A stretch of 36,938 nucleotides of DNA. It comes from Reclinomonas americana ATCC 50394. Lineage: Eukaryota; Jakobida; Jakobea; Jakobida. Location of the stretch: assembly GCA_048213135.1 (NCBI GenBank), contig PS015243.1, positions 9,371 to 46,308 on the forward strand, given 5' to 3'. The position numbers and the translations under genes are program-made. Under the pieces are notes generated by a model. That model was given only the letters and a program-made list of their open reading frames with translations, was not told where the DNA came from and ran no database searches. Positions 1 to 10,211 of the stretch are shown here, one piece after another. Every line of letters begins with the position of its first letter. The first letter of the stretch is position 1.

Positions 1-1567
1 TCCGATATTTCCACGAAGTTCTGCAACGCCGTGCCCACGCAGGTCTCCTACAGCCGCCACTGTCCTGTGGTTACATACGCTCGACTCCAGCATGACTGCC
101 CACTGCTGGAAACAGAAAAACTCAGCACTTCGCGTCCTGCATTCCATCACTTGCATTTTGTCGTGAGAGCCATGGCCAGTTGCGTCTCTTCTCCCTTGCA
201 TTACTGTGGTGTCTGTATGTGCCTGCATCTCTCTCTCTCTCTCTTTCTCTCTCCTATCTCTCTCTCTCTCCTTCTCTCTCTTCTCTTCTCATATCTATTC
301 TTCAGTTGTCTCGCGCAATCTCTGCATCTCTCGCATCTCTCTCTCTCTCACACACACACACTCACCCTGTCTCTGATCATCTCTCTTCCATTGTGCTCAC
401 TCGGTGCATCACGCTGCCTATCATTCTGCTTCTCTCTTTCAATACAGTCACTCTGCATCATGACATCGACCCCCACTGCAGTCACTCTCTTCTCTCTGTC
501 TTTCTCTCACTCGCACATGCTGCAGAGAGAGAGAGAGTGAGAGCGTGAGTGTGAGAGTGAGAATGAGAGCGAGACAGCATAAGGGAGAGCGAGATGGAGA
601 CAGCACCAATGCAGGAGACGGAGATGCAAGATGAGATGCACAGAGAGGCAGATATAGCAGACTGGGGGTCGTTGTGATAATACCTATACACACTCCCGGA
701 CACTCACACGCTCATGCACACAGTCACTGTTCATCACTTGCTGACTGTTGCTCTTTGCACATCTCTTCCTTTCTGTCGCTCTTCTCTGTCTCTGTCACAC
801 ACACACAGACGCACTCATGCACGTAGTCACTCTGCTTCATCGTATCGACATCCACTCTGCTGCCTCTGACCTTCATTGCATCCCGTCTTGTCTCTCAGTA
901 TCTCAGCTCTGTACGTTGCTCTCTCACACACTCATTTCGCATGCACTCACCCTGCGCTTCGCCGACCCCGCTGTCCAGCACTGTCACTGCATCCCAGCTG
1001 TACTCTCTCTCTCTCTCTCGCTCTCTCTGTCGGTCTCGCTCTCTTTTGTTGTCTCTCTCTCAGGCTCGCACGCACACTCATACACACAGTCAGTGCATCA
1101 TTGTCAACCCCCCGATGCTCTTTCTAACTCTCGTTGCATCCCATCTTGTTTCTCAGTCTCTCACACTGTGTGCGTTTCACTCTCACTCACTCATTTCGCA
1201 CCACACCGACCCGCTGTGTGCATCCCGCTTTTCACACCCACAATCAGGCACACACACACACTCATGCACCCTCATGCACACTCATGCACACAGTCAGAGC
1301 ATCATTGCGTCGACCCCCGGTGCTCTTTCTGACTCATTGCATCCCGTCTTGTCTCTCAGTCTCACAACTGTGTGCGTTTCTCTCTCTCTCACTCACTCAT
1401 TTGCATGCACTCACCCTGCGCCACACCGACAACGCTGTGAAGCACTGTCACTGTATCCCAACTTGTCTCACTCACTTGGTCACTCACTTGCTCACTCACT
1501 TGCTCACTCACTTGCTCACTCACTTGCTCACTCACTTGCTCACGCTCTCTGTCTCCCTTTCTCTCTA

Positions 1568-1600
<33 letters not shown>

Positions 1601-2104
1601 TGTCTCACTCAGGCACATGCACGTAGTCACTCTGCTTCAGTGTATCGACATCCACTCTGCTGCCTCTGACCTTCATTGCATCCCGTATTGTCTCTAAGTA
1701 TCTCTCTCGCTTTCTCGCTTTCTTTTTGTTGTCTCTCTCTCTCTCTTTTGTTGTCTCTCTCTCTTTCTTGCTGTCTCTCACACTCGCACACGCACTCATA
1801 CTCACTCGTGCACACAGTCACTACATCATTGTTTCAACCCCCCCGATGCTCTTTCTGACTTTAATTGCATCCCGTTGTTTCTCAGTTTCTCACACTGTGC
1901 GTTTCTCTCTCTCGCTCACTTCGCACCACACCAACCCCGCTGTGCAGCACTGGTACTGCATCCCAACTTGTCTCACTCACTTGCTCACTCTGTCATTCTC
2001 TCTGCTCCCTCCTCTCCTCTCCCCCTCCCCCCTTTCCCTTTTCCTCCCCCTTCCCCCTTTCCTCATCCCACCCCTCTCCCTTACCACCCCCTTCCCCCTT
2101 CCAG
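1..2104. repeat. Degenerate tandem repeats and CT/CA microsatellite; probably intron or intergenic
   Basis: The stretch is CT-rich simple sequence carrying diverged copies of a composite unit a few hundred bases long. One landmark, TTGCATCCCGTCTTGTCTCT-like, recurs near 876, 1131, 1335, 1676 and 1867. A second, CGCTGTNNAGCACTG-like, recurs near 968, 1430 and 1937. A third, CAGTCANNNCATCATTG-like, recurs near 1089, 1291 and 1816. A 12-base unit (ACTCACTTGCTC) repeats about six times at 1470-1545. The end, 2000-2104, forms the polypyrimidine tract and CAG acceptor of the ATP-grasp exon, so at least the distal part is probably intron. Bases 1-42 look codon-like and end CAG/GTCTCC, so they could be the 3' end of an upstream exon. 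That is very uncertain. Confidence 0.7.
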
Positions 2105-3249
2105 ATCCCTTCCGCCTCGCCATCCTCGCCCACGCCAGCCCCTACGAAAGCGCCCACAACTCCGGCCTCTCCCCCTCCACCTACCCACTCCTGCAGGCAC
2201 TGCGCGACCGCGGCGAGCACCTCTACCACGTCGACGTGGTCGTGTGGGACAGCGCGCCGGCCAGCGAGCAAGCCGCCCACCTCGCCACCTACGACCTGGT
2301 GCTGGTGCGCGAGACGTGGGACTACCACGAGAAGCCGCGTGCGTGGCGCGAGTTCCTCGCCGCCTTGGCCAGCAGTGGTGCGCGCGTGGCGAACGCCGTG
2401 CGCATCCTGCAGTGGAACACCGACAAGGTGGCGTACTTGAGCGATTTGCAGCGGCAGGGGGTGCCGGTGGTGCACACGGTGGCGGTGCGACGCGGTGAAG
2501 GAGAAGAGGGAGGCGGAGAATGGCGGCCTGTGCCTTCGGTGGAGGAGGTGATGGGTTCGTTTGCGGCGCTGGAGTGGCCGCTGGTGGTGAAGCCGGCCAT
2601 GTCCGCCAATGGGTACATGACGACGCGAGTGTATGGGAGGGAGGAGTTGGAGGCGGCGGTGCGGGAGGTGTTGGCGACGGCGGAGGATGCGGTGGTGATG
2701 GTGCAGCCGTTTATGAGGGGTGTTTTGGAGGAGGGGGAGGTGTCGACGGTGAGGGGGAAGAAGGGAAAGGGGTGAAGGGAAAGGGGTATAAGGGAATGGG
2801 GGAGAAGAGAGAGAAGAGGAGGAAAAGAGCAAGAAAGGGGAGGAGGAGAACAGAGATGAGGTGGGAGAGGGCGTGAGAGAGAACGAAACACAAGAAAGAA
2901 AAAATGAGCACGTAAGACAGAGAAACAGAAAGTACACTAAAGAATGCAACAGGAAAGAAAGTGGTCTTGTTTGCCGTGTTGTCAACACTCCCTCCGACTT
3001 CGCGTCTGACTGGTAGATTACTTTTCTCACTCCCCATTCTGCTCGTTTCCTCACGTGCTCTCGCACTCTCTTTCTCTTTGCACGCACTCTTTATCTCTCT
3101 CGCACACACTAATCCTCCCAACCTAAGTTCCTCCTCTTTCACTCTTTCTCAAACGTTCTCTGCCCATTTCTTCTCTTTCTCATCCTTCTTTCTTTCGTTT
3201 CTTCTACTTCCTCCTCGTCGTGTTATTGGTGTTGTTTTGTTGTTCTTGC

Positions 3250-3280
<31 letters not shown>

Positions 3281-4116
3281 CTTATTCTTCTTCTTCCTCT
3301 TCTTCTTTCTTTTCTTATTCTTGTTCTTGTTCTTTTCCTTTTTCATCTTCTTCTTTCTTCTTTTCTTCTTCTTGTCCTCCTCCGTGTCTTCTTCTTGCTC
3401 TTATCTTCTTCTTCTTGTCTTTGTTTTTCTTCTTGCTTCTCTTCTCCTTCTCAGAAGTGCTTCTCTTCTCCTTCTCAGAGAAGACATTACTTCTCTTTCC
3501 AATCATGAATGCGAAGAGACTTGCTTTTCAGCTCATCTTCCTCCGTTCATGAAGATAAGTAAATCATTCCCTCTCTTTCTTCGTCTTCTTCTTCTTCTTT
3601 CTCCTTCCTCTTCCTCTCCTCTCTCCTCTTCCTCCTCCTCCTCCTCCTCCTCCTCCTCCTCCTCCTCCTCCTCCTCCTCCTCCTCCTCCTCCTCCTCCTC
3701 CTCCTCCCTCCCTCCCTCCCTCCCTCCCTCCCTCCTCCTCCTTTCTCCTTCTCACTCTTTCCCTTTCCCACCAGATCTTCATCGGCCACCAACACGCCGG
3801 CAGCGTGATCAAACGCCCCGCTTCCGGCGAATTCCGCGTGCAGGAGCAATACAAGGGCACGACGCTGGCGCACGAGACCACTCCAGAGCAGCTGGCCAGC
3901 GCCGAGCGCGTGTTGCGGGCCGCCGAGGAGGTCCTCGGTGTCGACGAGAATGGCGACGACTGCTTCTTTTGGTATGCGCGAGTCGACAGTGTGATGGTGG
4001 ATGGCGTGTTGACGCTGATGGAGCTGGAGGTTATTGAGCCGTCGTTGTATGGCGAGAAAATTCCGCAGGCCACCGTGATGATGTGTGAGTTGATTGAGAG
4101 GATGTTGATTGAGTGA
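2105..4116 (+). CDS. ATP-grasp ligase, RimK/DcsG-like, 5' end not found
   Basis: ATP-grasp enzymes couple an acid to an amine through an acyl-phosphate using ATP; the substrate here is unknown. Two exons are visible. Exon 1 (2105-2748) follows a CCAG acceptor and ends at ACG/GTGAGG. Exon 2 (3775-4116) follows CACCAG and ends in TGA. They join in phase to give about 328 residues with no start codon, so an upstream exon supplies the N-terminus. Visible marks are the segment LVRETWDYHEK, then LQWNTDKVAYL, a nucleotide-binding stretch WPLVVKPAMSANG, and across the splice EEGEVSTIFIGHQHAGSV. FRVQEQYKG and the metal-binding-like end MELEVIEPSLYG follow. Order and spacing match bacterial ATP-grasp proteins annotated near cycloserine-biosynthesis DcsG or RimK. 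The 1,026-nt intron (2749-3774) is TTG- and CTC-repeat sequence. Gene A converges on it from the other strand. Bacterial ancestry is an inference. Confidence 0.8.
3248..3281. repeat. (TTG)n microsatellite in ATP-grasp intron
   Basis: This is about eleven TTG triplets inside the intron of the ATP-grasp gene. Reading frames through it give poly-Cys/Leu or poly-Asn and are not coding. Confidence 0.9.
3629..3738. repeat. (CTC)n then (CCCT)n microsatellite in ATP-grasp intron
   Basis: A run of roughly 26 CTC triplets is followed by a CCCT tract. It lies just before the acceptor of ATP-grasp exon 2 and lengthens its polypyrimidine tract. The poly-Ser, poly-Gly and poly-Arg frames here are artefacts. 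Confidence 0.9.
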
Positions 4117-4590
4117 ATATGGAGAAGGGATTTTTGGCAAGGATTCGAAGGTGCAGGGCTGTGGGACCGCAGCGTGAATCAAAAAAACGCATTCACCAAT
4201 GACAAGCAACAGCTGTCATGATGACCAAGTCCAACAATATTGAAAACATTGTGTTTATTGGATCCACGCCCACTTTGGCGCTGGGAATCTCTTTTGAGCA
4301 GCACGGAGGAGATCGGCTCGAGATGAACTATGAATGAAAGAAGGGTCCCGTTAGCAGATGGAGCAACGCGTACTGCAATTCAGTCTTGGTTTCATGAACA
4401 TGAAATATTCAGGGTGTGGAAGGCTGCTGTGGAATGCACAATTCACCTGCTTATAAGATCTGTCGCCCGTGCCGACAACAAGACATTCCATGATCGCAGA
4501 CAAAGCTCAGCTTCGGCAAAATTCAGAAGCAAATCAAGCATGTTGTGGGCACACGCGCAACACGTTTGCTTTATCTCACACGCATTCATC
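4117..4590. other. Convergent intergenic region
   Basis: This is the 474-base spacer between the 3' ends of the ATP-grasp gene (+) and ankyrin-kinase A (-). I see no conserved reading frame, repeat or clear polyadenylation signal. It lacks the 3'-flank sequence shared by paralogs E and F. Confidence 0.6.
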
Positions 4591-7426
4591 TCACAGTTCC
4601 ATTGTGAACTGCCCACATGCATCGCGCAGCGTACGCATCACATCGAGCACCTCTTGCGAGGTTGGCCGATCGCGTCGCACACTCATGCATCGCATGCCGA
4701 GTTCGAACATGGGTTCGACGATCCGCGGCGTCCATTCCACGCGAGCGTCCACCAACTCCATGGGGCGCAACGAGGCAGCAGAGCGATCCCATCTCACTGA
4801 CCAATCCACCACCGTCGCCACGGGCTTCCCAGTGACCAGCTGCACCAGCACAATGCCCATGCTGTACACGTCGTGCTCTGGATCTGGAATCCGCACACGC
4901 ATCGCCAGTGGGTCCATGTAGTCCAGCGTGCCGGCGGCGGTGGTCGTCTGTGTGGCCAGGAAATGAGACAGTGAAGAAGAGAGAGGAAAAGGAACCAAAC
5001 AAACCTTGCCATCTGCAATCGACCGTGCAATGCCAAAGTCACCGAGACATGGCTCCAGTCGGTGATCGAGAAGTACATTGGAGGGCTTGATGTCGCGGTG
5101 TACCACGTTGTTCTGTGAAGAGAGATGAGTGAGGCGAGGAACAAAGCATGGAAACACAACAGCGAGAAAAGGAGAAAGTGTGAGAGACTTGGAGAAACAC
5201 GAACAGCACGAGAGCGACAAGGAGAGAGAGCACACGAGACTTGTTGGCGATCACTGGTAGATGCTCATTGTTGTGTATGGATTAGTGAAGTTTTTATTAT
5301 TATGAAGAGAAAAGGGGCAAGAACAGAGAGCGAGGACTATTCAGGGAGAGAACACGTGAGAGTGGAAGAGACAAGAACAGCAAATGAGTGACGAAAAGAG
5401 AAGAGGAAGAGAGTGCAGCGACAGAGAGCTCGGGTGACGGAAAGGGTGGATGGGAGATGGAGGATGGATCGACATCGCACAAACCTTGTGCAGGAACACC
5501 ACAGCCTCGGCCAGTCCGAGACCAATCTGCACACGCTGTACGACCGTGAGTGGTACCCGACCAGCACGAGGCAGCAGCAGCAGATCCTCCAGGTTGGGAA
5601 CTCTGCGTGTTACACAGTGAGGAGGTAATGCGAGAGAAAAGGAAAGGAGAGAGATGAACACGCACTGCAGGGCCTTGTACACGAGACAGCGTGCCTTGTC
5701 GTCCCCCACCGAGAAGCCGACAAGGGGGACAATGCGACGGTCACGCAGACGACTGAGGGTGGCCACCTGCGAGATGAGGAGAATGAGAGAGAGAGAGAAG
5801 AAACAGGAGAGAAGGAGAGAGACACAAACCTCACTCTCAAACGACTCCATTGTCCACGGAGCGTCGGGATCGAGCACCTTGATGGCCACGTGCATTTCGC
5901 GGAGTATGGAGATAAAGACGGCACCCTGACCACCTTCACCGACCTTGAGGCGTGGGGAGAATGAATCGGTGGCTTGCACTATCTCGGGCCACTCGAAGCG
6001 CTGTACGGCGGTGTCGACTGTGCAAGGTGTGACAGGGAAGTGAGAGATGAGTGAGAATGAATGACGTTGAACACTGATGTGAAGAAAGAAAGAGGGGCAA
6101 GAGGCAGACCTTGGGTGAGGAGGAGATCCTGTCGCAGCTGAGAGATGAGTTGATTGCTTTCTTGCAGCTGCGCGGCGAGATCGTCCTTGTCGCGCAGGGC
6201 CGCAGTCAGCTGAGCCTGCAGTTGGCCATGAGCTTGCTGCAATTGCGTGATTTGATGTTGTCCGTCAGCGTGAGCTCGCTGCCATTCTGAGTTGGCTTGT
6301 TGAAGTTGGGCATTCCTCTGCTGCTCACTGGCATGCGCTCGCTGCCACTCCGTGTTGGCTTGCTGCAGTTGGGCGACCTTGTGCTGCTCCTCGACCTTGG
6401 CTCGCTCAAGCTCCGCGTTGATTCGCTGCAACTGGGCATTTTTCTCCTGCTCCTCGGCCTTGCCTCCTTCGAGCTGTGCATTGGCTCGCTGCAGCTGAGC
6501 GACAATGTCCTCCAAGTCTCGTCGCTGTCGATCCCACTCTCGCTGCTGCTGCTCTCGCTCCTGTTGCGCGGCGGCAAAATCGCGCTGGAGTTGCGCAAGA
6601 AGTGCGTCCTTGTCGGCGAGCTGGCGTGCGACGGTGAGATCATCAACAGCCGACTGCAATTTACGAGAGTGCGGGGGAGACACGGAACGGATGCGAGAAG
6701 TGAGTTTCACGAGCAACAGGAAGCAGAGAGTGGCAGCACTCTGTCTCACCTGGCGTGCTGGCACTGCATCATATTGGCCAGGAACGACACACAAGGACAA
6801 ACACAGATGGTGGAGCGTGAGCACGAACACACCATGCCAACACACATAGAGGTCAAACCTGCAGGAGGCGGGGATCGCGGCTGCTGAAGTTGCTGTTGGC
6901 GTGGTGGAGCTGGTTGCGCAGCGAGGTGGTTGAGCATGTCGGCAACTTGCTGCTTGCCTTCGTCGCGTGCCCACTGAGCCGCCGTCTTGCCCTTCTTGTT
7001 GACCATGGGAATGAGGTCGGGAAAGCGACTGGCGAGGAGTTGCACAATGGCTTCGCGGCCATTGTAGGCAGCATAATGCAGAGCAGTGGACTGTGGACTG
7101 CCTTCACGATCATTGGTGACTGCCCGCACCATCTCCGGCGGACATCGTCGCTCATCGGCAAGCAACCACTCCACCACTTGCAGCTGCCCATTGTAGGCAG
7201 CCGTCATCAGTGGCGTCCAGCCATAGTCGCTGACCATTTGTGCTAATTGCGGGCCCACGCCACTCTGCTCCCACAAATACTCCAACACAGAGAGATGGCC
7301 TTTCCAAGCGGCATAGTAAAATGCCGAGCGGCCAACATAATCCATCTCCTCTCTCATCAGCAGCGTTTGTGCACCCTCACGCGCCACCAACTCGCGCAGT
7401 GCCTTCACATCACCCTTCTCCGCCAT
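4591..7426 (-). CDS. Paralog A: ankyrin - coiled coil - RLK/Pelle-like kinase
   Basis: This is a predicted cytosolic Ser/Thr signalling kinase of 665 residues; I see no signal peptide or membrane segment. Exons: 7426-6859, 6763-6750 (14-nt microexon), 6653-6110, 6017-5830, 5766-5666, 5602-5485, 5112-5005, 4947-4591. All joins keep phase. Residues 1-189 are four to five ankyrin-type repeats (for example HLSVLEYLWEQSG and TALHYAAYNGREAIVQLL). Residues 195-375 are a coiled coil of 21-residue repeats (EEQxKNAQLQxxNxE). Residues 376-650 are the kinase: GEGGQGAVF loop, VAIK Lys422, Glu438, HRDIKPSN with Asp518, and DFG Asp536. The N-lobe start, EIVQATDSFS, and the loop GDFGIAR resemble plant RLK/Pelle and animal IRAK kinases. 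The APE position reads YMDPLAM. The start chosen is the first in-frame ATG after an upstream intron, and it is conserved in all six paralogs (MAxxGDVKAL). Confidence 0.85.
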
Positions 7427-7913
7427 CTCCCATGCTTTCTTTCGACGAGCACTGCCACCAAAGAGGCAAAAGCAGAAGCGCGAGTGAGAGTGAGAGTGAG
7501 AATGCCACCTGACAACATCACAGCACACCTCATTTTCTTTGATCCCGAGACTGAAGGGGAAACGATAGTATCTCTCTATCTATCTATCTCGGCGCCTGAC
7601 ACACCCTGCGCCCTCTTCCCCTGGACTGCCTTTCTCCGCGTGTCCTGTTTCATGCTGGACGGCAATGGATCGACGTTGTGTTGTGCGATGACTTGCGAGA
7701 GTAACTTCTGTGAAGTGCAGAACGGCTTCATCACATGGCAAACTTTGTCGCTAACTTGGGTATCTGGTGACAGCTTCATTTCGACAGCATGAATGGTGCA
7801 GTCGATCACGATCTGCGCGTCAAACGCATCCTCTCACTTGGCCACGGCCTTCCTCCAGTGACTCATTTTTACTTACATTCATCTCAACGCTTCTCCAGCA
7901 CGTCGGACTTGGA
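7427..7913 (-). promoter_or_regulatory. 5' region of paralog A, with probable 5'-UTR intron
   Basis: Just 5' of the ATG is a 57-nt intron-like segment at 7452-7508 (GTGGCA...GGTGGCAG). It is shared by all paralogs and is 56-59 nt long where I measured it. Further out, 7631-7653 holds the family box: CAGGACACGCGG, then a purine run, read on the minus strand. A CGACGT-containing box lies at 7670-7680. The remaining sequence up to the end of paralog B shows nothing I recognise. Confidence 0.45.
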
Positions 7914-8918
7914 TCAATCCTCTTCACGCAGATGCGCAGCGCGATCATCCTTGTCGCGCAGTGCAGCAGTCAGTTGACTCTGCAGTTGACCATGAGCTCG
8001 CTGCCACTCTGCATTGCCTTGCTGCAGCTCCGAGACAGATCGCTGCAGCTGAGCGATGATTTCTTCGTACTCCCGTCGCTGCCGATCCCACTCTCGCTGC
8101 TGATCCACTCGTTCCTGCTGCGCTGCTGCAAGATCGCGCTGGAGTTGTGCGAGGAGTGTGTCCTTGTCGGCCAGCTGGCGTTGCAATGTGGCGAGATCGT
8201 CGTCAGCCGCCTGCAAGAAGCCAGATGTGACACAAGAGTTCGCGGGTGAAATGGAACACAAGGACGATCAACAGACGCACAGGTTGACACTCACTGTCTC
8301 ACCTGGCCCACTGGCGCTGCGTCTTTCGCCCGGGGATGAATGTGTGAGCACGAATCACAACTTGACAGCACCCAAGAGAGACTCCACACCTGCTGATAGA
8401 GGAGACTGCGCAGCGAGTCGGTCAAGCAACTCGGCCGCCGCAGGGTTGTCGTTATCGCGCGCCACCTGCGCCGCCGTCTTCCCCTCTTTGTCGACCATGG
8501 GAACGAGTTCGGGGAAGCGAGTGGCGAGGAGTTGCACGATGGCTTCGCGGCCTCGATAGGCAGCATAATGCAGTGCAGTGAAATGCGGATAGAAGTCACG
8601 GTCATAGGAGACCGCCCGCACCATCTCCTTCGGACATCGTCGCTCATCGGCAAGCAACCACTCCACCACATGCAAATGCCCATAGTAGGCAGCCGACATC
8701 AGTGGCGTCGAGCCCCAATCGCTGACCATTTGTGCTACTTGCGGGCCCACGCCACTCTCCTCCCACAAATACTCCAACACAGAGAGATGGCCTCTGGCAG
8801 CGGCATTGTGAAATGCCGACCAGCCAGCACTTCCCATCTCCTCTCTTTTCAGCAGAGTGCGTGCTCCCTTACGCGCCACCAACTCGCGCAGTGCCTGCAC
8901 ATCACCATCATAAGCCAT
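7914..8918 (-). CDS. Paralog B: ankyrin - coiled coil, no kinase domain
   Basis: This is a shortened family member of 279 residues. Exons: 8918-8390, 8316-8303 (microexon, coding APVGQ with the flanking base), 8210-7914. Residues 1-176 are ankyrin-type repeats; the exon is 39 nt shorter than in A. Residues 182-279 are the coiled coil. It follows the family up to AALRDKDDxAAxLxE and then stops at TGA (7916-7914). In A, D, E and F this exon goes on for about 20 more residues to the donor that leads to the kinase. No kinase exons follow; paralog A's 5' region begins at once. The ankyrin frame and all three splice junctions are intact and its upstream boxes are present, so it may make a kinase-less protein. 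It could equally be a recently truncated pseudogene. Confidence 0.65.
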
Positions 8919-9448
8919 CTGCCATGCTTTCTTCCGAGGAGCACTGCCACCAAAGAGGCAAAGGCAGAAGCGCGAGTGAGAGTGAGAGAGGAATGCCACC
9001 TGACAACATCATAGCACACCTCATTTTCTTTGATCACGAGAATGAAAAGAAACAACAGCAACACACTCTCTCTCTCTCCCTCTCCCTCTCTCTCTCTCCT
9101 CTGCCTCACACTCACTGTGTAATGATTTTTCCGCGGGTCCTGTTCCATGTGCGGACAGAGATGCATTGGCGACGTCGTGTTCTCGCCAGGAGAGATCTGT
9201 TGAGTTGATCAGAAGGGTGCTGTGCACACAAGTCAGCCCTTGCTCACTAATATTGCCTTGCGCCAGCTGCAAGTCAACAGCAAGACGTTCCTCAATCATG
9301 CTTCACGACGCATGTCGCGTCCACATTCCGACGACGCTGACAGCAAGGCAGCGTATTCCTCGGTCACTGGATAATGCTGATCCGCGCCAGCTCTATCGAA
9401 CGACGTATTCCTCGCGTGACTGTCTCTGGCTCAATTCACTTGCTTTCA
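8919..9448 (-). promoter_or_regulatory. 5' region of paralog B
   Basis: It contains the 56-nt 5' intron-like segment, a CT microsatellite at 9065-9100, the family box at 9126-9149 (CAGGACCCGCGG, then A-rich, minus strand) and CGACGTCG at 9170-9177. Because the segment is 56 nt here, and so not a multiple of three, it must be spliced or lie outside the coding region. From 9200 to 9448 I see nothing recognisable. Confidence 0.45.
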
Positions 9449-9643
9449 TCATGTCAAAGTACCATGGTAATCTGCACACACCTCGCGCATCACATCGAAC
9501 AGCTCCTGCGACGTCTGGTTCATGCATCGCCTGTCGAGATCGAACATGCGTTCAGCGATGCGCGGTGTCCACACTGCTCTACTATCCGCAAGCTCCATGG
9601 GTGCAGCGAAGAAAGCAAGTCGTCCGACTTGCCAAGCAAGCGA
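9449..9643 (-). pseudogene. Relic of an RLK/Pelle-like kinase C-terminus
   Basis: A 64-residue minus-strand stretch ending in a stop aligns with the last kinase exon of A, D, E and F. PMELADSRAVWTPRIAERMF matches family PMELVDxxxEWTPRIxEPMF, and TSQELFDVMRE matches TSQEVLDVMRxLR. Four to five residues around RRDRP are deleted. The first part of the exon, with the DVYSMG and VTGKP segments, is unrecognisable. No HRD, DFG or ATP-site exons are visible nearby, so it cannot make a kinase. It lies 3' of paralog C in C's orientation, at the place expected for C's original kinase tail. Confidence 0.7.
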
Positions 9644-9817
9644 CCACCTCCTGCCTCCTGTCTGCCGTCTCTCACTACGACGGTCCAGCCGCAGCCGCTC
9701 CAAGCCCTCCTACCACGCCGGCTGCCTCGCACAATCGCTTCAGCTCGTCGTGCACATATGTTGCTGACACGCGCGTTGCTTGCGGCCTCTGCATCGCACG
9801 AAGACTGAGTCCTCGTT

Positions 9818-9860
<43 letters not shown>

Positions 9861-9927
9861 TACAAACACTCTCTTTGTGTGTCTGTCTGACAGGCTGTCT
9901 GTCTGCCTATCTATCTGCATGTCTGCC

Positions 9928-9960
<33 letters not shown>

Positions 9961-9971
9961 GGCTGGCTGGC

Positions 9972-10046
<75 letters not shown>

Positions 10047-10211
10047 ATGTCTCTCTCTCAGTCTCTCTAACTCTCTTCTCTCTCTCTTCTCTCTCTCTCT
10101 TCCCTTGCCCTTGACCATATCCGACACGTTGGTCTCTCTTCGTCACTCACTCTCTCCCTCCCATCTCTGCCTCCCTTTCTTTCCCACTCACTCACTTCAC
10201 CTATCTTCCCA
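9644..10211. repeat. CT, CA and (TGTC)n microsatellite spacer
   Basis: The main tract is (TGTC)n at about 9920-10047, interrupted by GGCTGGCTGG. It is preceded by CT and CA runs (9818-9862) and followed by CT-rich sequence. The long poly-(CLSV) and (DRQT) reading frames are products of the 4-base repeat. It separates the 3' end of gene C from the kinase relic. Confidence 0.9.

Noticed and set aside
31-2000. Long Ser/Leu-rich ORFs on both strands
   Set aside because: They are translations of CT and CA repeats in several frames at once, with no conserved domain.
3149-3720. ORFs with poly-Asn, poly-Cys, poly-Ser, poly-Gly or poly-Arg
   Set aside because: They come from TTG and CTC microsatellites inside the ATP-grasp intron.
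7576-7653. Small upstream ORF (MKQDTRRK...) as a first coding exon of the kinase family
   Set aside because: The ATG is missing in F, a stop follows it in C, and the frame does not join to the ankyrin exon. The conserved part fits a DNA element better.
9875-10127. Regular 4-base repeat that could look like a CRISPR array or a coding repeat
   Set aside because: It is a plain (TGTC)n microsatellite without spacers, in a eukaryotic genome.
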